Assembly (NCBI RefSeq): GCF_001620065.1
Contig: NZ_LQGV01000001.1
Coordinates: 1,054,001 to 1,118,000, forward strand
DNA length: 64,000 bases
DNA from: Microbacterium sp. TNHR37B
GTDB taxonomy: Bacteria > Actinomycetota > Actinomycetes > Actinomycetales > Microbacteriaceae
Direction: 5' to 3'
The position numbers and the translations under genes are program-made. The notes below the pieces were generated by a model. That model was not told where the DNA came from. It did no database searches and saw only the letters and a list, made by a program, of their open reading frames with translations. Positions 39,048 to 47,265 of this stretch are shown one piece after another; positions within the stretch are counted from its first letter, which is position 1, and the number at the start of each line of letters is the position of its first letter.

Positions 39048-40676
39048 ATGACAGACGCCCCGATCGATCCCGCCATCTCACCGACCCTCACCGACGCGCA
39101 GTGGGCTCGGTTGACGGCGGTGGGCACCTCTCACGACGTGGCCGAGGGCGACTACGTGTTCCGCTCCGGCGAGCGCGACTACGACCTCATCGTCATCGAG
39201 GAGGGCGAGATCGAGATCGTCCGCGACGCCCTCCGCTGGGTGGACGAGGTGGTCATCACGCGGATGGGCCCGCGCACCTTCGCCGGAGAGCTGGGGCTGC
39301 TCAACGGCCAGGGCGCCTTCCTCTCGGCGCGGGCGACCGGTCCCGGGCGGGTGCGGCGGATCAGCCGGGCCGAGCTGCGTCAGCTCATGAACGAGGACGA
39401 CGAGCTCAGCGACCTGATCCTCCACGCGCTGTGGGCTCGGCGCGAGTCACTGCGCAACGGACCGGCCGCCATGACGCTCAAGTTCGTCGGCTACAGCTCC
39501 TCCAGCGACTTCCTGGCCCTGCGCCGATTCGCCGAACGCGTGGACCTGGTGCACGCCGCCGTCGCCCTCACCCCGGGCGACGAGTACCTGATGGGCCACG
39601 ATCTCTCCGAAGCCGACCTGCCGCTCGCGTTCATCCAGGGCGAGCCGGTGCCGCAGGCGACTCCGGGCATCGTCGCCGAGCGCCTCGGGCTGAGCTATCA
39701 GTCGACGGCCGACGAGGTGGTCGACCTCGTCGTGGTCGGCGGCGGACCCGCAGGGCTCGCGGCGGCCATCTACGGCGCGTCCGAGGGCCTGGACACCGTG
39801 CTCCTGGATGCGGTGGCTCCCGGCGGGCAGGCGGCGGCCACCTCGCGGATCGAGAACTTCCTCGGGTTTCCGTTCGGTGTCAGCGGCGGCGACCTGATCG
39901 GGCAGGCGACCCTGCAGGCGCTCAAGTTCGGCGTGCGTGTGTACGCCCCCTGCGAGGCGGTCGATCTGGGAGCTGTCGACGACGCGTTGGACGTGACCCT
40001 CGCCGACGGGCGCGTCGTCCGCACGCGGTCCGTCGTGGTGACCTCCGGCGCCGCCTACCGGCGCCTGTCGATCGACCGCTGGAGCGACTTCGAACGCGCA
40101 GGGATCTACTATGCGGCGACGCCCCTGGAGGTGCGCCAGGTGACCGGAGCGCCGGCCGTGGTCGTCGGCGGCGCCAACTCCGCGGGACAAGCGGCCCTGT
40201 ACCTGGCCGCCCATGGCTCGCCCGTGCACCTCGTCGTCCGCGGCACCGATCTGGGCGCTCGGATGTCGTCGTACCTGGTCGACCGTCTCGTCGAAGAGCC
40301 GCGCATCCACATCCACCGGGAGTCGCACGTCGTCGCCCTCGACGGTGACACGTCGCTGCAGTCGGTCACGATCGACACGGCGGGCCGACTCGACGCGCGC
40401 GGCCTGTTCTGCTTCATCGGGGCCGATCCCGCGACATCGTGGGTGCCGGGCCTCGACCGCGACCACGACGGCTTCATCCGCACCGGCACCGACGTGGCCG
40501 TGCAGTCCCTGCAGCGGTGGCAGCACCTCGGCCGGGAACCGCTCCCGTTCGAGACGTCCACGCCGCGCGTCTTCGCGGCGGGCGACGTGCGTCGCGGTTC
40601 GATGAAGCGGGTCGCCGCCGCGGTCGGCGAAGGATCCAGCGCCGTCGCCTCGGTGCACCGGGCCCTGGCCGGATGA
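39048..40676 (+). CDS. Cyclic-nucleotide-binding / thioredoxin-reductase-like flavoprotein without CxxC
   Basis: A 542-residue three-part protein. Residues about 12-130 are a cNMP-binding domain (EGEIEIVRDALRWVDEV; FAGELGLLNGQG) whose phosphate cassette lacks the usual Pro-Arg. Residues about 136-215 look thioredoxin-like. From about 228 on it is a TrxR-like FAD/NAD(P)H module (VVGGGPAGLAAAIYGASEGL; GGQAAATSRIENFLGF; VVVGGANSAGQAALYLA; RVFAAGDVRRGSMKRVA). Where TrxR has CATC it reads YYAATPLE (near residue 354), so it cannot do thiol-disulfide exchange like TrxR. It is probably co-transcribed with nhaA upstream and the zinc-finger gene 40 nt downstream. Confidence 0.85.
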   Translation: MTDAPIDPAISPTLTDAQWARLTAVGTSHDVAEGDYVFRSGERDYDLIVIEEGEIEIVRDALRWVDEVVITRMGPRTFAGELGLLNGQGAFLSARATGPGRVRRISRAELRQLMNEDDELSDLILHALWARRESLRNGPAAMTLKFVGYSSSSDFLALRRFAERVDLVHAAVALTPGDEYLMGHDLSEADLPLAFIQGEPVPQATPGIVAERLGLSYQSTADEVVDLVVVGGGPAGLAAAIYGASEGLDTVLLDAVAPGGQAAATSRIENFLGFPFGVSGGDLIGQATLQALKFGVRVYAPCEAVDLGAVDDALDVTLADGRVVRTRSVVVTSGAAYRRLSIDRWSDFERAGIYYAATPLEVRQVTGAPAVVVGGANSAGQAALYLAAHGSPVHLVVRGTDLGARMSSYLVDRLVEEPRIHIHRESHVVALDGDTSLQSVTIDTAGRLDARGLFCFIGADPATSWVPGLDRDHDGFIRTGTDVAVQSLQRWQHLGREPLPFETSTPRVFAAGDVRRGSMKRVAAAVGEGSSAVASVHRALAG

Positions 40677-40716
40677 CCCGCCGGCGGGATCGTTCCAGGA
40701 TGGAGAGGACACCACG

Positions 40717-41067
40717 ATGACCGATGCCGAGATCGACACCACCGTTCCGCCCTCGGGCACGGGATGCGTCGAATGCGACGAGGCCGGCGGATGGTGGGTA
40801 CACCTCCGCCGATGCGCTGCGTGCGGCCACGTGGGCTGCTGCGACAGCTCCCTCGCCAAGCACGCGACGGCCCACTTCCACGCCACGGGCCACCGCTACA
40901 TCCAGAGCTTCGAGCCGGGCGAGGACTGGTTCTGGGACTACGTCGCCGAGGAACTCGTCGACGGCCCACCGCTCGCTCCTCCCACCAGCCATCCCGATAC
41001 CCAGCCCGCGCCGGGCCCGCGGGGCCGCGTGCCCCTGGATTGGCGCGCCCGCCTCGAGCAGCCCTGA
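40717..41067 (+). CDS. UBP-type zinc-finger protein
   Basis: A 116-residue protein. Residues about 17-75 match the ZnF-UBP domain of eukaryotic ubiquitin hydrolases: GCVECDEAGGWWVHLRRCAA, CGHVGCCDSS, KHATAHFHATGHRYIQSFEP, giving a Cys/His ligand set. The C-terminal 40 residues are Pro-rich. Bacterial copies often sit beside TrxR-like flavoproteins. Since most actinobacteria lack ubiquitin, the ligand may be another protein C-terminus; that is inference. RBS GGAGAGG precedes ATG 40717. Confidence 0.87.
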   Translation: MTDAEIDTTVPPSGTGCVECDEAGGWWVHLRRCAACGHVGCCDSSLAKHATAHFHATGHRYIQSFEPGEDWFWDYVAEELVDGPPLAPPTSHPDTQPAPGPRGRVPLDWRARLEQP

Positions 41068-41088
41068 CCCCTCCCTCCCGCCGGGGCC

Positions 41089-41234
41089 GAGTCCCGCCCC
41101 CTCCGGCCGCGCCCGAGTCCCGCCCCCTTCGGCCGCACCCGAGTCCCGCCTCCTTCGGCCGCACCCGAGTCCCGCCTCCTTCGGCCGCGCCCGAGTCCCG
41201 CCCCCTTCGGCCGCACCCGAGTCCCGCCCGCTTC
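41089..41234. repeat. Tandem array: six copies of a 26-bp unit
   Basis: GAGTCCCGCC recurs at 41089, 41115, 41141, 41167, 41193 and 41219, exactly 26 bp apart; the unit continues with (C/T)CCTTCGGCCGCNCCC. The last copy diverges and runs into the inverted repeat at 41235. It lies between convergent genes and is not a multiple of three. Confidence 0.88.
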
Positions 41235-41309
41235 GTGCCAAAAGCAGGCTGAACCGGCCCCCGGCCACCCCGGGTGAGTCTTCCTGCCGTGTCAGCCTGC
41301 TTTTGGCAC
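41235..41309. repeat. Inverted repeat, 18-bp perfect arms (GTGCCAAAAGCAGGCTGA)
   Basis: GTGCCAAAAGCAGGCTGA (41235-41252) and its exact complement (41292-41309) around 39 nt. The distal arm encodes the last residues VPKAG and the stop codon of the DUF559 protein on the minus strand. A degenerate relative lies at 42254-42324. Confidence 0.85.
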
Positions 41310-42152
41310 GCGCCGACCACGAGACACGGCTCCACGGATCGCGGCCTGAACCCGCGCCGGGTCCCAGAGGATGTCCTGCGCGGCGACGCGCAGCACGAGG
41401 TACCCCTGTGCCGCGGCGGCGAGGTCACGCTCGCGGTCGCGCATCTGCGCTCGCCACTCCGAATGGAACTGTTTGCTGTCGCACTCGACGATGAGCCATC
41501 CGGCGATGAGGAAGTCCACACGACCCACGCCGGCGATCTGCACCTGGGCGTCGAAGCGGACGCCGATGGCGCGGAGGATCAGCCGCACGAGCGACTCGGG
41601 GCCGGACTCGGCCCGGGCATCCAGCAGACGACGCAGACGCAGATAGCGGCGCGGCAGTGCCGCGAAGAGGTCGTCGAGGTCGTCGTCACGCAGCAAGCCG
41701 TGATGGAGGGCGGAGTCGATCGTCGCGATCGCCGACCGGGGATCCTGACACAGCACCGCGCACCGCACCGCATCGAAGACATCGACGCTCATCGCCCGCG
41801 GATGGGGTTCGCGCGTCAAGACCTCGCGGTGCACGCGGGCTCCGGCGGGCACCGCGACGAGCCGAGCGGACGTGCGCCGGATGTGGAGGTGGAGCCGCGA
41901 GCTGTCGCGGACGAAGACGCCGCGACGGCTCAGCTCCGACACGCAGGAGAGGCGGCCGCGCGCCCGCGCGGCGTCTTGGCAGGAAGGGTCGACACCCGGG
42001 TGGCAGTAGAGCCCCTGATGGAGCCGGACGAGCGAGCCGTCGGCGACCGCCGCGGCGATCCGGCGGCGGGAGTAGCCGCCCCGACGAAGGTCGATCGTGC
42101 GTGCGGCGCGCGGTTGGTTCCGGAACGGAGAGAGCGAGAGAAGGTCGTCCAT
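41292..42152 (-). CDS. DUF559 endonuclease-like protein with AbiEi-type N-terminal domain
   Basis: A 286-residue protein. The N-terminus (DLRRGGYSRRRIAAAVADGS, VRLHQGLYCHPG) resembles the winged helix of AbiEi-type antitoxins. The C-terminus is a DUF559/Vsr-like nuclease fold (VGRVDFLIAGWLIVECDSKQ, FHSEWRAQMRDRERDLAAAA, DILWDP) with the acidic core D...ECD. This two-part design is common in actinobacteria, often beside defence or mobile regions; activity is untested. ATG at 42152 lacks a strong RBS. Related palindromes flank the gene on both sides. Confidence 0.85.
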   Translation of the reverse strand: MDDLLSLSPFRNQPRAARTIDLRRGGYSRRRIAAAVADGSLVRLHQGLYCHPGVDPSCQDAARARGRLSCVSELSRRGVFVRDSSRLHLHIRRTSARLVAVPAGARVHREVLTREPHPRAMSVDVFDAVRCAVLCQDPRSAIATIDSALHHGLLRDDDLDDLFAALPRRYLRLRRLLDARAESGPESLVRLILRAIGVRFDAQVQIAGVGRVDFLIAGWLIVECDSKQFHSEWRAQMRDRERDLAAAAQGYLVLRVAAQDILWDPARVQAAIRGAVSRGRRVPKAG

Positions 42153-42253
42153 CCGGGTACGCTGCCGCGCACCATGTCCGCCCCGTTCGTTCGGAACCGC
42201 AGATCGTGACACCACGGGTCCGGAAGGCGGCCGGGGAGGAGCCGACGGAGCGG

Positions 42254-42324
42254 GCCGGAAGCAGGCCGTATCGGCCGGATCCGTGCCGCGCCGTACCGAT
42301 CCGGCTCCCCGGCCTGCTTTTGGC
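42254..42324. repeat. Degenerate inverted repeat related to the one at 41235
   Basis: GCCGGAAGCAGGCC (42254-42267) and GGCCTGCTTTTGGC (42311-42324) pair at 12 of 14 positions. The right arm shares GCCTGCTTTTGGC with the 41292 arm. It lies in the 305-nt gap between the divergent DUF559 and amino-acid dehydrogenase genes; apart from the dehydrogenase RBS (AGAGGA, 42448) I see nothing else there. Confidence 0.65.
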
Positions 42325-42457
42325 GCGGTGAGGTGGCGACACACCGTCCCGCCGACCACCGCGCGCGGCCTACGGGGGTGAGGCAGAATGGGCGGCGGTG
42401 ATCGCAACGCCGCGATCACCGGAGCGCAGGCCCACAAGGCCGCCGAAAGAGGACGTC

Positions 42458-43525
42458 ATGACGCACACCCTGCCCCTGCCCGATTTCAGCCACGAACGCG
42501 TGGAGGTGACGACGGGACCGCGGAGCGGGTTGGTGATCACCGTCGCGCTGCATTCCTCCGTGCTCGGCTCCGCCTTGGGTGGGGCGCGGCTGTGGACCTA
42601 CCCGTCGTGGTCGGACGCGGTATCCGACGCGCTGCGCCTCTCCGCCGCGATGACGCTCAAGAACGCCGCGGCCGGCCTCGATGCGGGAGGCGGGAAATCG
42701 GTGGTGTGTCTCCCCGAGGGCACCGTGCTGGATGCGGATCGTCGCCGCGCCGCTTTCCTCGACCTCGGCGACGTGGTGGAGTCCTTCGACGGCCGTTACC
42801 GCACCGCCGAGGACGTCGGCTCGACGACCGAGGACATGCTCGTCGTGAGCGAGCGCACCGCCCATGTCGTCGGGCTTCCTGACGCGGTCGGCGGGTCCGG
42901 CGAACCGGCGGGCCCGACGAGCCTGGGCGTCTACGAGTCTCTCCGCGCCACCCTCGAGCAGGTCGCAGGCTCCGGCGATGTGGCGGGCCGACGGATCACC
43001 GTGTCGGGTCTCGGACAGGTCGGGAGCCGCCTCGCCGTGCGCCTCGCGACGGAAGGCGCGGTGCTGACGGTCACCGATGTCAATCCCGCCAAGCGTCACC
43101 TCGCCACGGAGCTCGGCGCCCACTGGGCGGAACCGGGCACCGAGCACCTCGTTGCCGCCGACGTCTTCGTGCCGGCGGGAATCGGCGGACTCCTGACCGA
43201 CGAGGTGATCGACGCGCTCGCGGCCCGCGCCGTGTGCGGACCCGCCAACAATCCCCTCGCCGACCGTTCCGGGGCGGAGCGCTTGGCGGGGCGGGGCATC
43301 CTCTATGCTCCCGACTTCGTCGTGAACGCGGGCGGCGTCATCTACCTCGACCTGGAGGCGAAGCACCTCGCCGGTCGAGAGGAGACGATGGCCCGCGTCG
43401 CGGCGATCGGCGACACCCTGCGTCTCATCTTCGGGGAGGCGTCCGCACGCGGCATCACTCCCCTGGCCGCGGCAGAGGAACGCGCCGCGGAGCGGCTCGC
43501 GGCCGGCGCGTCGGTCCACGCCTGA
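42458..43525 (+). CDS. Leu/Val/Phe-type amino-acid dehydrogenase
   Basis: A 355-residue NAD-dependent oxidoreductase of the Glu/Leu/Phe/Val dehydrogenase family. The segment MTLKNAAAGLDAGGGKSVV carries the catalytic Lys; VSGLGQVGSRLAVRLATEG is the NAD motif; FVVNAGGVI follows. It deaminates a hydrophobic amino acid to its 2-oxo acid. Length is close to that of Streptomyces valine dehydrogenase. Specificity cannot be fixed by eye. Confidence 0.88.
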   Translation: MTHTLPLPDFSHERVEVTTGPRSGLVITVALHSSVLGSALGGARLWTYPSWSDAVSDALRLSAAMTLKNAAAGLDAGGGKSVVCLPEGTVLDADRRRAAFLDLGDVVESFDGRYRTAEDVGSTTEDMLVVSERTAHVVGLPDAVGGSGEPAGPTSLGVYESLRATLEQVAGSGDVAGRRITVSGLGQVGSRLAVRLATEGAVLTVTDVNPAKRHLATELGAHWAEPGTEHLVAADVFVPAGIGGLLTDEVIDALAARAVCGPANNPLADRSGAERLAGRGILYAPDFVVNAGGVIYLDLEAKHLAGREETMARVAAIGDTLRLIFGEASARGITPLAAAEERAAERLAAGASVHA

Positions 43526-43562
43526 CGCCGCCCGCCATACTCCCGGGGGCGCCGGTCGGCGA

Positions 43563-44060
43563 TCAGTCGAACCGCGCGCCCTCCGGGCGTGAGCGCCGCG
43601 TCGTGAGCAGGAGCACGATCAGCGCTCCGACCGGCAGCAAGACGAGCAGCACCCACCACCCGGAGAGGTTGGAGTCATGGAGGCGCCGCACCGCCACCGT
43701 GTACCCGGGGATCAGGGTCACCAGGAGCCACAGGCCGCAGGCGATGAGGATCCCCGCGGCGAGCGCCGTCTGCGGCGCCGCGGTCGGCGCGACGGAGAAG
43801 AGGGTGATGTTCGCTGCCAGCCACGGACCGAAGGGGCCGAACAGCAGCGCCGGCTGCGGGAGCCGATTCTCGATCAGCCACGGCAGCACGAACTGCGCGA
43901 GCGCCACGACGACGAGGTTGATGAGCATCCACCACCAGTACTCGCTGCGGCTGGCGCGGCCGCGCAGTCGGAATGCGTTCGCGACGAAGCGAACGAACGC
44001 CTGACCCGGACCGGCGCCCACGAGGGGCGGCGACTCGGGATCCAGGACGACGGAGGACAT
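43563..44060 (-). CDS. DUF805 family membrane protein
   Basis: A 165-residue protein with about four membrane helices and the DUF805 signatures FRLRGRASRSEYWWWML and AVRRLHDSNLSGWW. Function is not established. It converges on the amino-acid dehydrogenase with 37 nt between stops. Confidence 0.87.
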   Translation of the reverse strand: MSSVVLDPESPPLVGAGPGQAFVRFVANAFRLRGRASRSEYWWWMLINLVVVALAQFVLPWLIENRLPQPALLFGPFGPWLAANITLFSVAPTAAPQTALAAGILIACGLWLLVTLIPGYTVAVRRLHDSNLSGWWVLLVLLPVGALIVLLLTTRRSRPEGARFD

Positions 44061-44187
44061 GCTCCGAGCCTACGACGGTGCGTTCGACCGGGTGAGAGCC
44101 CGCGCACGTGAGCGCCGGCGAGACAGGGAAAATGCCCGGTCACACGCGCGAAGAGCAGGAACATGCCTGTCGAAGCCTCACGGAGAA

Positions 44188-44263
44188 TGGTGGACCTGAG
44201 GGGATTTGAACCCCTGACCTCCTCGATGCGAACGAGGCGCGCTACCAACTGCGCCACAGGCCC
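44188..44263 (-). tRNA. tRNA-Ala (CGC anticodon)
   Basis: The minus strand folds as a full cloverleaf: acceptor GGGCCTG/CAGGTCC with the alanine identity pair G3-U70, D arm GCGC...GCGC, anticodon stem CCTCG/CGAGG with loop TTCGCAT (anticodon CGC), T arm AGGGG-TTCAAAT-CCCCT, discriminator A and an encoded CCA. Confidence 0.96.
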
Positions 44264-44322
44264 GTGAACCTCGTCGAGCCTATCACGCTCGCTCCCCCGT
44301 CCTCGCACGGGACAATGGAACG

Positions 44323-45540
44323 ATGCCCTCCCCGAACGCACCGCTGATCGTCCGCAACGTCCGCCTCGGGTTGTCCGACGAGTTCGCTGCGGACGCCGCT
44401 GCGGACGCCGCCGTGGATGTCCGCATGGAGGCCGGGACGATCACCTCCGTTGCCCCCGCATCCAGCAAGATCGACCCCGGCGCTGAGGCGATCGACGGGC
44501 GAGGCCTGCTGGCGCTGCCGGGTTTCGTCAACACCCACGCTCATGTGGACAAGTCGTGGTGGGGACACCCGTGGGAGTCGTACGGCGGCGAGGGCGGCAC
44601 GGAGGGGCGCATCCGACACGAACGGGCGCGCCGGGACGACCTCGGGATCCCCAGCCGCGAGATCAGCGGGAGGGTGCTCGGTGAGCTCGTCCGTCAGGGG
44701 ACGACGGCGATCCGCACCCACGTCGACGTGGACCTCGGCGTCGGCCTGCGGGGCATCGAGGCCGTGCAGGAGGCCGCCGCGGAGTACGGCGACGCGCTCC
44801 GGCTGGAGATCGTCGCCTTCCCGCAAGACGGCGTTCTGCGCCGGCCCGGCGTGAGCGGCCTGCTGGCCGACGCCGCGCGGGCGGGCGCCGACCACATCGG
44901 TGGCCTCGACCCCGCGTCGATCGATCGCGATCCCGTCGGTCAGCTCGACACGATCTTCGGAATAGCCGCGGAACACGGCGTCGGCGTGGACATCCACCTT
45001 CACGATCCGGCCGACCTGGGCGCATTCCAGATCGAGCTGATCATCGCCCGGACCGAGGCGCTGGGCCTTCACGGCCGGGTCAACGTCGCACACGGGTTCG
45101 CGCTGGCCCAGGTGGGCCAGACGCGACGCCGCGACCTCCTTCAGGCGATGAGCGCGCTGGGCATCACGATGACCACCGTGGCGCCGCTCCGGCTCCCCCA
45201 GCTCCCGCTCGCCGAGCTCGATGACGCGGGAGTGCGATTCGGGTTCGGGACCGACGGGATCCGCGACCTGTGGAGCCCGTACGGCACGGGCGACCTCCTC
45301 GGCATCGCCTGGCAGTACGCGCGCGCCTCGGGACTCGTTCACGACGAGGACCTGCGTCGCATCGTCGACATCGCCACCGGTGCCTCCGCTCCCTTCACGG
45401 GCCTCGAACCGAACCGACTCCGGGGCGGAGACCGCGCCGACGTCGTCCTCCTCGATGCCGAGAACGCCATGGACGCGCTCGTGCGCGTTCCGCGGAGGGA
45501 GCTCGTGATCGGCGGGGGTCAGGTGCTCGCGCGGGCGTGA
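44323..45540 (+). CDS. Cytosine-deaminase-type amidohydrolase
   Basis: A 405-residue metal-dependent amidohydrolase with NTHAHVDKSWW (metal His pair), IHLHDPADLG, VNVAHGF and GFGTDGIRD (catalytic Asp region), in the order of the cytosine deaminase/atrazine chlorohydrolase group. Residues 22-34 contain an Ala/Asp repeat (AADAAADAAVD). The true substrate is not evident and no nucleobase transporter is next to it. Confidence 0.82.
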   Translation: MPSPNAPLIVRNVRLGLSDEFAADAAADAAVDVRMEAGTITSVAPASSKIDPGAEAIDGRGLLALPGFVNTHAHVDKSWWGHPWESYGGEGGTEGRIRHERARRDDLGIPSREISGRVLGELVRQGTTAIRTHVDVDLGVGLRGIEAVQEAAAEYGDALRLEIVAFPQDGVLRRPGVSGLLADAARAGADHIGGLDPASIDRDPVGQLDTIFGIAAEHGVGVDIHLHDPADLGAFQIELIIARTEALGLHGRVNVAHGFALAQVGQTRRRDLLQAMSALGITMTTVAPLRLPQLPLAELDDAGVRFGFGTDGIRDLWSPYGTGDLLGIAWQYARASGLVHDEDLRRIVDIATGASAPFTGLEPNRLRGGDRADVVLLDAENAMDALVRVPRRELVIGGGQVLARA

Positions 45541-45557
45541 GGCGACCGCCCCCGGCG

Positions 45558-46526
45558 TCACATGCCTGCGGCGCGGCGCTCCAGGAGTGAACGGACGTGC
45601 TCTTCGATCGCCGCGTCGTCGACGTAGCCCATGCGGGCGAAGTCGGGCGCCTCGGCAGACGCCGCAGCTGGCCGGCTCCGCCGGACCTCGTCCAGCGACG
45701 GCGGCGCGGTGCGGGCGGCGTGAACGCGGACGGCCTCGTCGAAGGCGGCGTGACGAAGCGCCTCCTGCGCGGCCACGCCGTCGAGGAGCGCCGCGGCGCG
45801 GGATCCCGCCGATGCCGTCAGCGGTCGGGGCAGCTCGCGGGGCACCCACGCGGAGCGCTCCGCCTCCACGGGGAAATCGGGAACGGTCGCGACCTGTGCG
45901 TCGCGCACGAGGGGCGCAGCAACGGCTCGCACAGCGGCGCGACGCTGCACAGCGGCCATCCGCTGCAGCACGGCGAGGGCGACGATCCCCACGACGACAC
46001 CGACGATGACCCAGGTGGCAGTACCTGCCGTCACCATCTCGTACACGCCCCAGCCTGCGGCGGCGAGGGCGAGAACGGCGATCGCGGTCGCGACGAGGCG
46101 CGCCCGGCGACGGGCACGAGCGCGGCGGACCTCAGGAGCGGCAGCGGCCAGTCGCGCCTCGGCGAGCGCACGCTCCCGCTCGGCGACCGCCCGTTGCCGA
46201 GCGATAGCCGCCTCAGCACCCGCGCGGGCCTCCGCCGCCTCCTGCTCCGCTCGGGCGTTCTCGAGCTCCCGCTGCTCCCGCTCCAGTTGCGCGCGCCGAG
46301 CGAGCTTCTGCTGAGCCAGGGCGGTGCGGGCGTTGAGCTCGAGCCGGACTTCCTGCGGCGTCTCACTGGTCTCGGCGAGCACGCGAAGGGCCTGATTGAG
46401 GCGTACAGCGTTGCGCTCGGCGGCGTCGAAGCGGTGCCGACCCTGCCAGGACGGAAGAAGGTAGACGAGCCAGAGCAGCACGGCGACCAAGACGATCACG
46501 CCGCCTCCGAGTACCTGCCCGCCCAT
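45558..46526 (-). CDS. Membrane protein with coiled coil, function unknown
   Basis: A 322-residue protein. Helix 1 is at residues 5-25 (VIVLVAVLLWLVYLLP), then a Glu/Arg/Ala-rich coiled coil at about 70-140, two further membrane helices at about 142-190, and a C-terminal tail with EEHVRSLLERRAAGM. It may be a cell-envelope or division-associated protein. No family was recognised with confidence. Confidence 0.8.
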   Translation of the reverse strand: MGGQVLGGGVIVLVAVLLWLVYLLPSWQGRHRFDAAERNAVRLNQALRVLAETSETPQEVRLELNARTALAQQKLARRAQLEREQRELENARAEQEAAEARAGAEAAIARQRAVAERERALAEARLAAAAPEVRRARARRRARLVATAIAVLALAAAGWGVYEMVTAGTATWVIVGVVVGIVALAVLQRMAAVQRRAAVRAVAAPLVRDAQVATVPDFPVEAERSAWVPRELPRPLTASAGSRAAALLDGVAAQEALRHAAFDEAVRVHAARTAPPSLDEVRRSRPAAASAEAPDFARMGYVDDAAIEEHVRSLLERRAAGM

Positions 46527-46580
46527 GCCGTCAACGGTAAGCGGCGACAGCCCATTCGGCGCGTCGCGACGCCGCGTGTC

Positions 46581-47240
46581 TCAGGTTCGATCTGAGGTCG
46601 AAGGTTTGACGGCACCCGGGAGGCGATCGGCCGGAGGCACGGCGGCGGCGTGAGCGGGCGCCCGGCCGGACACCCAACGGTTCAGCACGCCCTCCGGCAC
46701 CTCTTCCCGCACGAGGGCGAAGCAGTAGTGGTCGCGCCAGTCGCCGTCGATGTGGATGTACCGGCGTCTCAGGCCCTCGTAACGGAAGCCGAGCTTCTCG
46801 ACGACGCGCAGGCTCGCGTGGTTCTCCGGGCGGATGCAGATCTCCATCCGGTGGAGGCGCAACTCGTGGAAGCACAGATCCGTTGCGAGAGCCACGCTCG
46901 TGGGGGTGATCCCCCGCCCCGCGAACCGTTCGCTCACCCAGTACCCGATCGTCGCCGACGACAGCGACCCCCGCGACACGCCCCACACGTTGAGCTGGCC
47001 GGCGATCTCGCCCTCGTACTCCATGACGAGCGGCACGCCGCCACCGTCACGGTACTGCTGCAGCAGGCGCCGGATCGCGAGCTTCATGTCGAACGACACC
47101 GGCCCGTCGGGGCTCGTCGCCTCCCACGGACGCAACCATCCGCGGTTGCCGAGCAGCTCCGATTGGAGCACCCGCGCATCGCGTTGCCGGACGAGCCGGA
47201 TGGATACCGGACCATGTTGGCGCGGCACCGTGAGGTCCAT
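46581..47240 (-). CDS. GNAT-family N-acetyltransferase (RimJ type)
   Basis: A 219-residue acetyltransferase. The acetyl-CoA-binding segment is SERFAGRGITPTSVALATDL, followed by RMEICIRPENHASLRVVEKLGFRYEG, which is typical of the RimJ/RimL protein N-acetyltransferases. ATG at 47240. It lies 25 nt after galU on the same strand. Confidence 0.88.
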   Translation of the reverse strand: MDLTVPRQHGPVSIRLVRQRDARVLQSELLGNRGWLRPWEATSPDGPVSFDMKLAIRRLLQQYRDGGGVPLVMEYEGEIAGQLNVWGVSRGSLSSATIGYWVSERFAGRGITPTSVALATDLCFHELRLHRMEICIRPENHASLRVVEKLGFRYEGLRRRYIHIDGDWRDHYCFALVREEVPEGVLNRWVSGRAPAHAAAVPPADRLPGAVKPSTSDRT

Positions 47241-47265
47241 CCGCTCCCCCTCCGACAGCGCGGCG

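Noticed and set aside
39048..40676. Thioredoxin reductase
   Set aside because: The CxxC is missing and a cNMP-binding domain is fused; only the FAD/NAD(P)H fold is shared.
41089..41234. 26-bp repeats as a CRISPR array
   Set aside because: The repeats are directly tandem with no unique spacers and no cas genes nearby.
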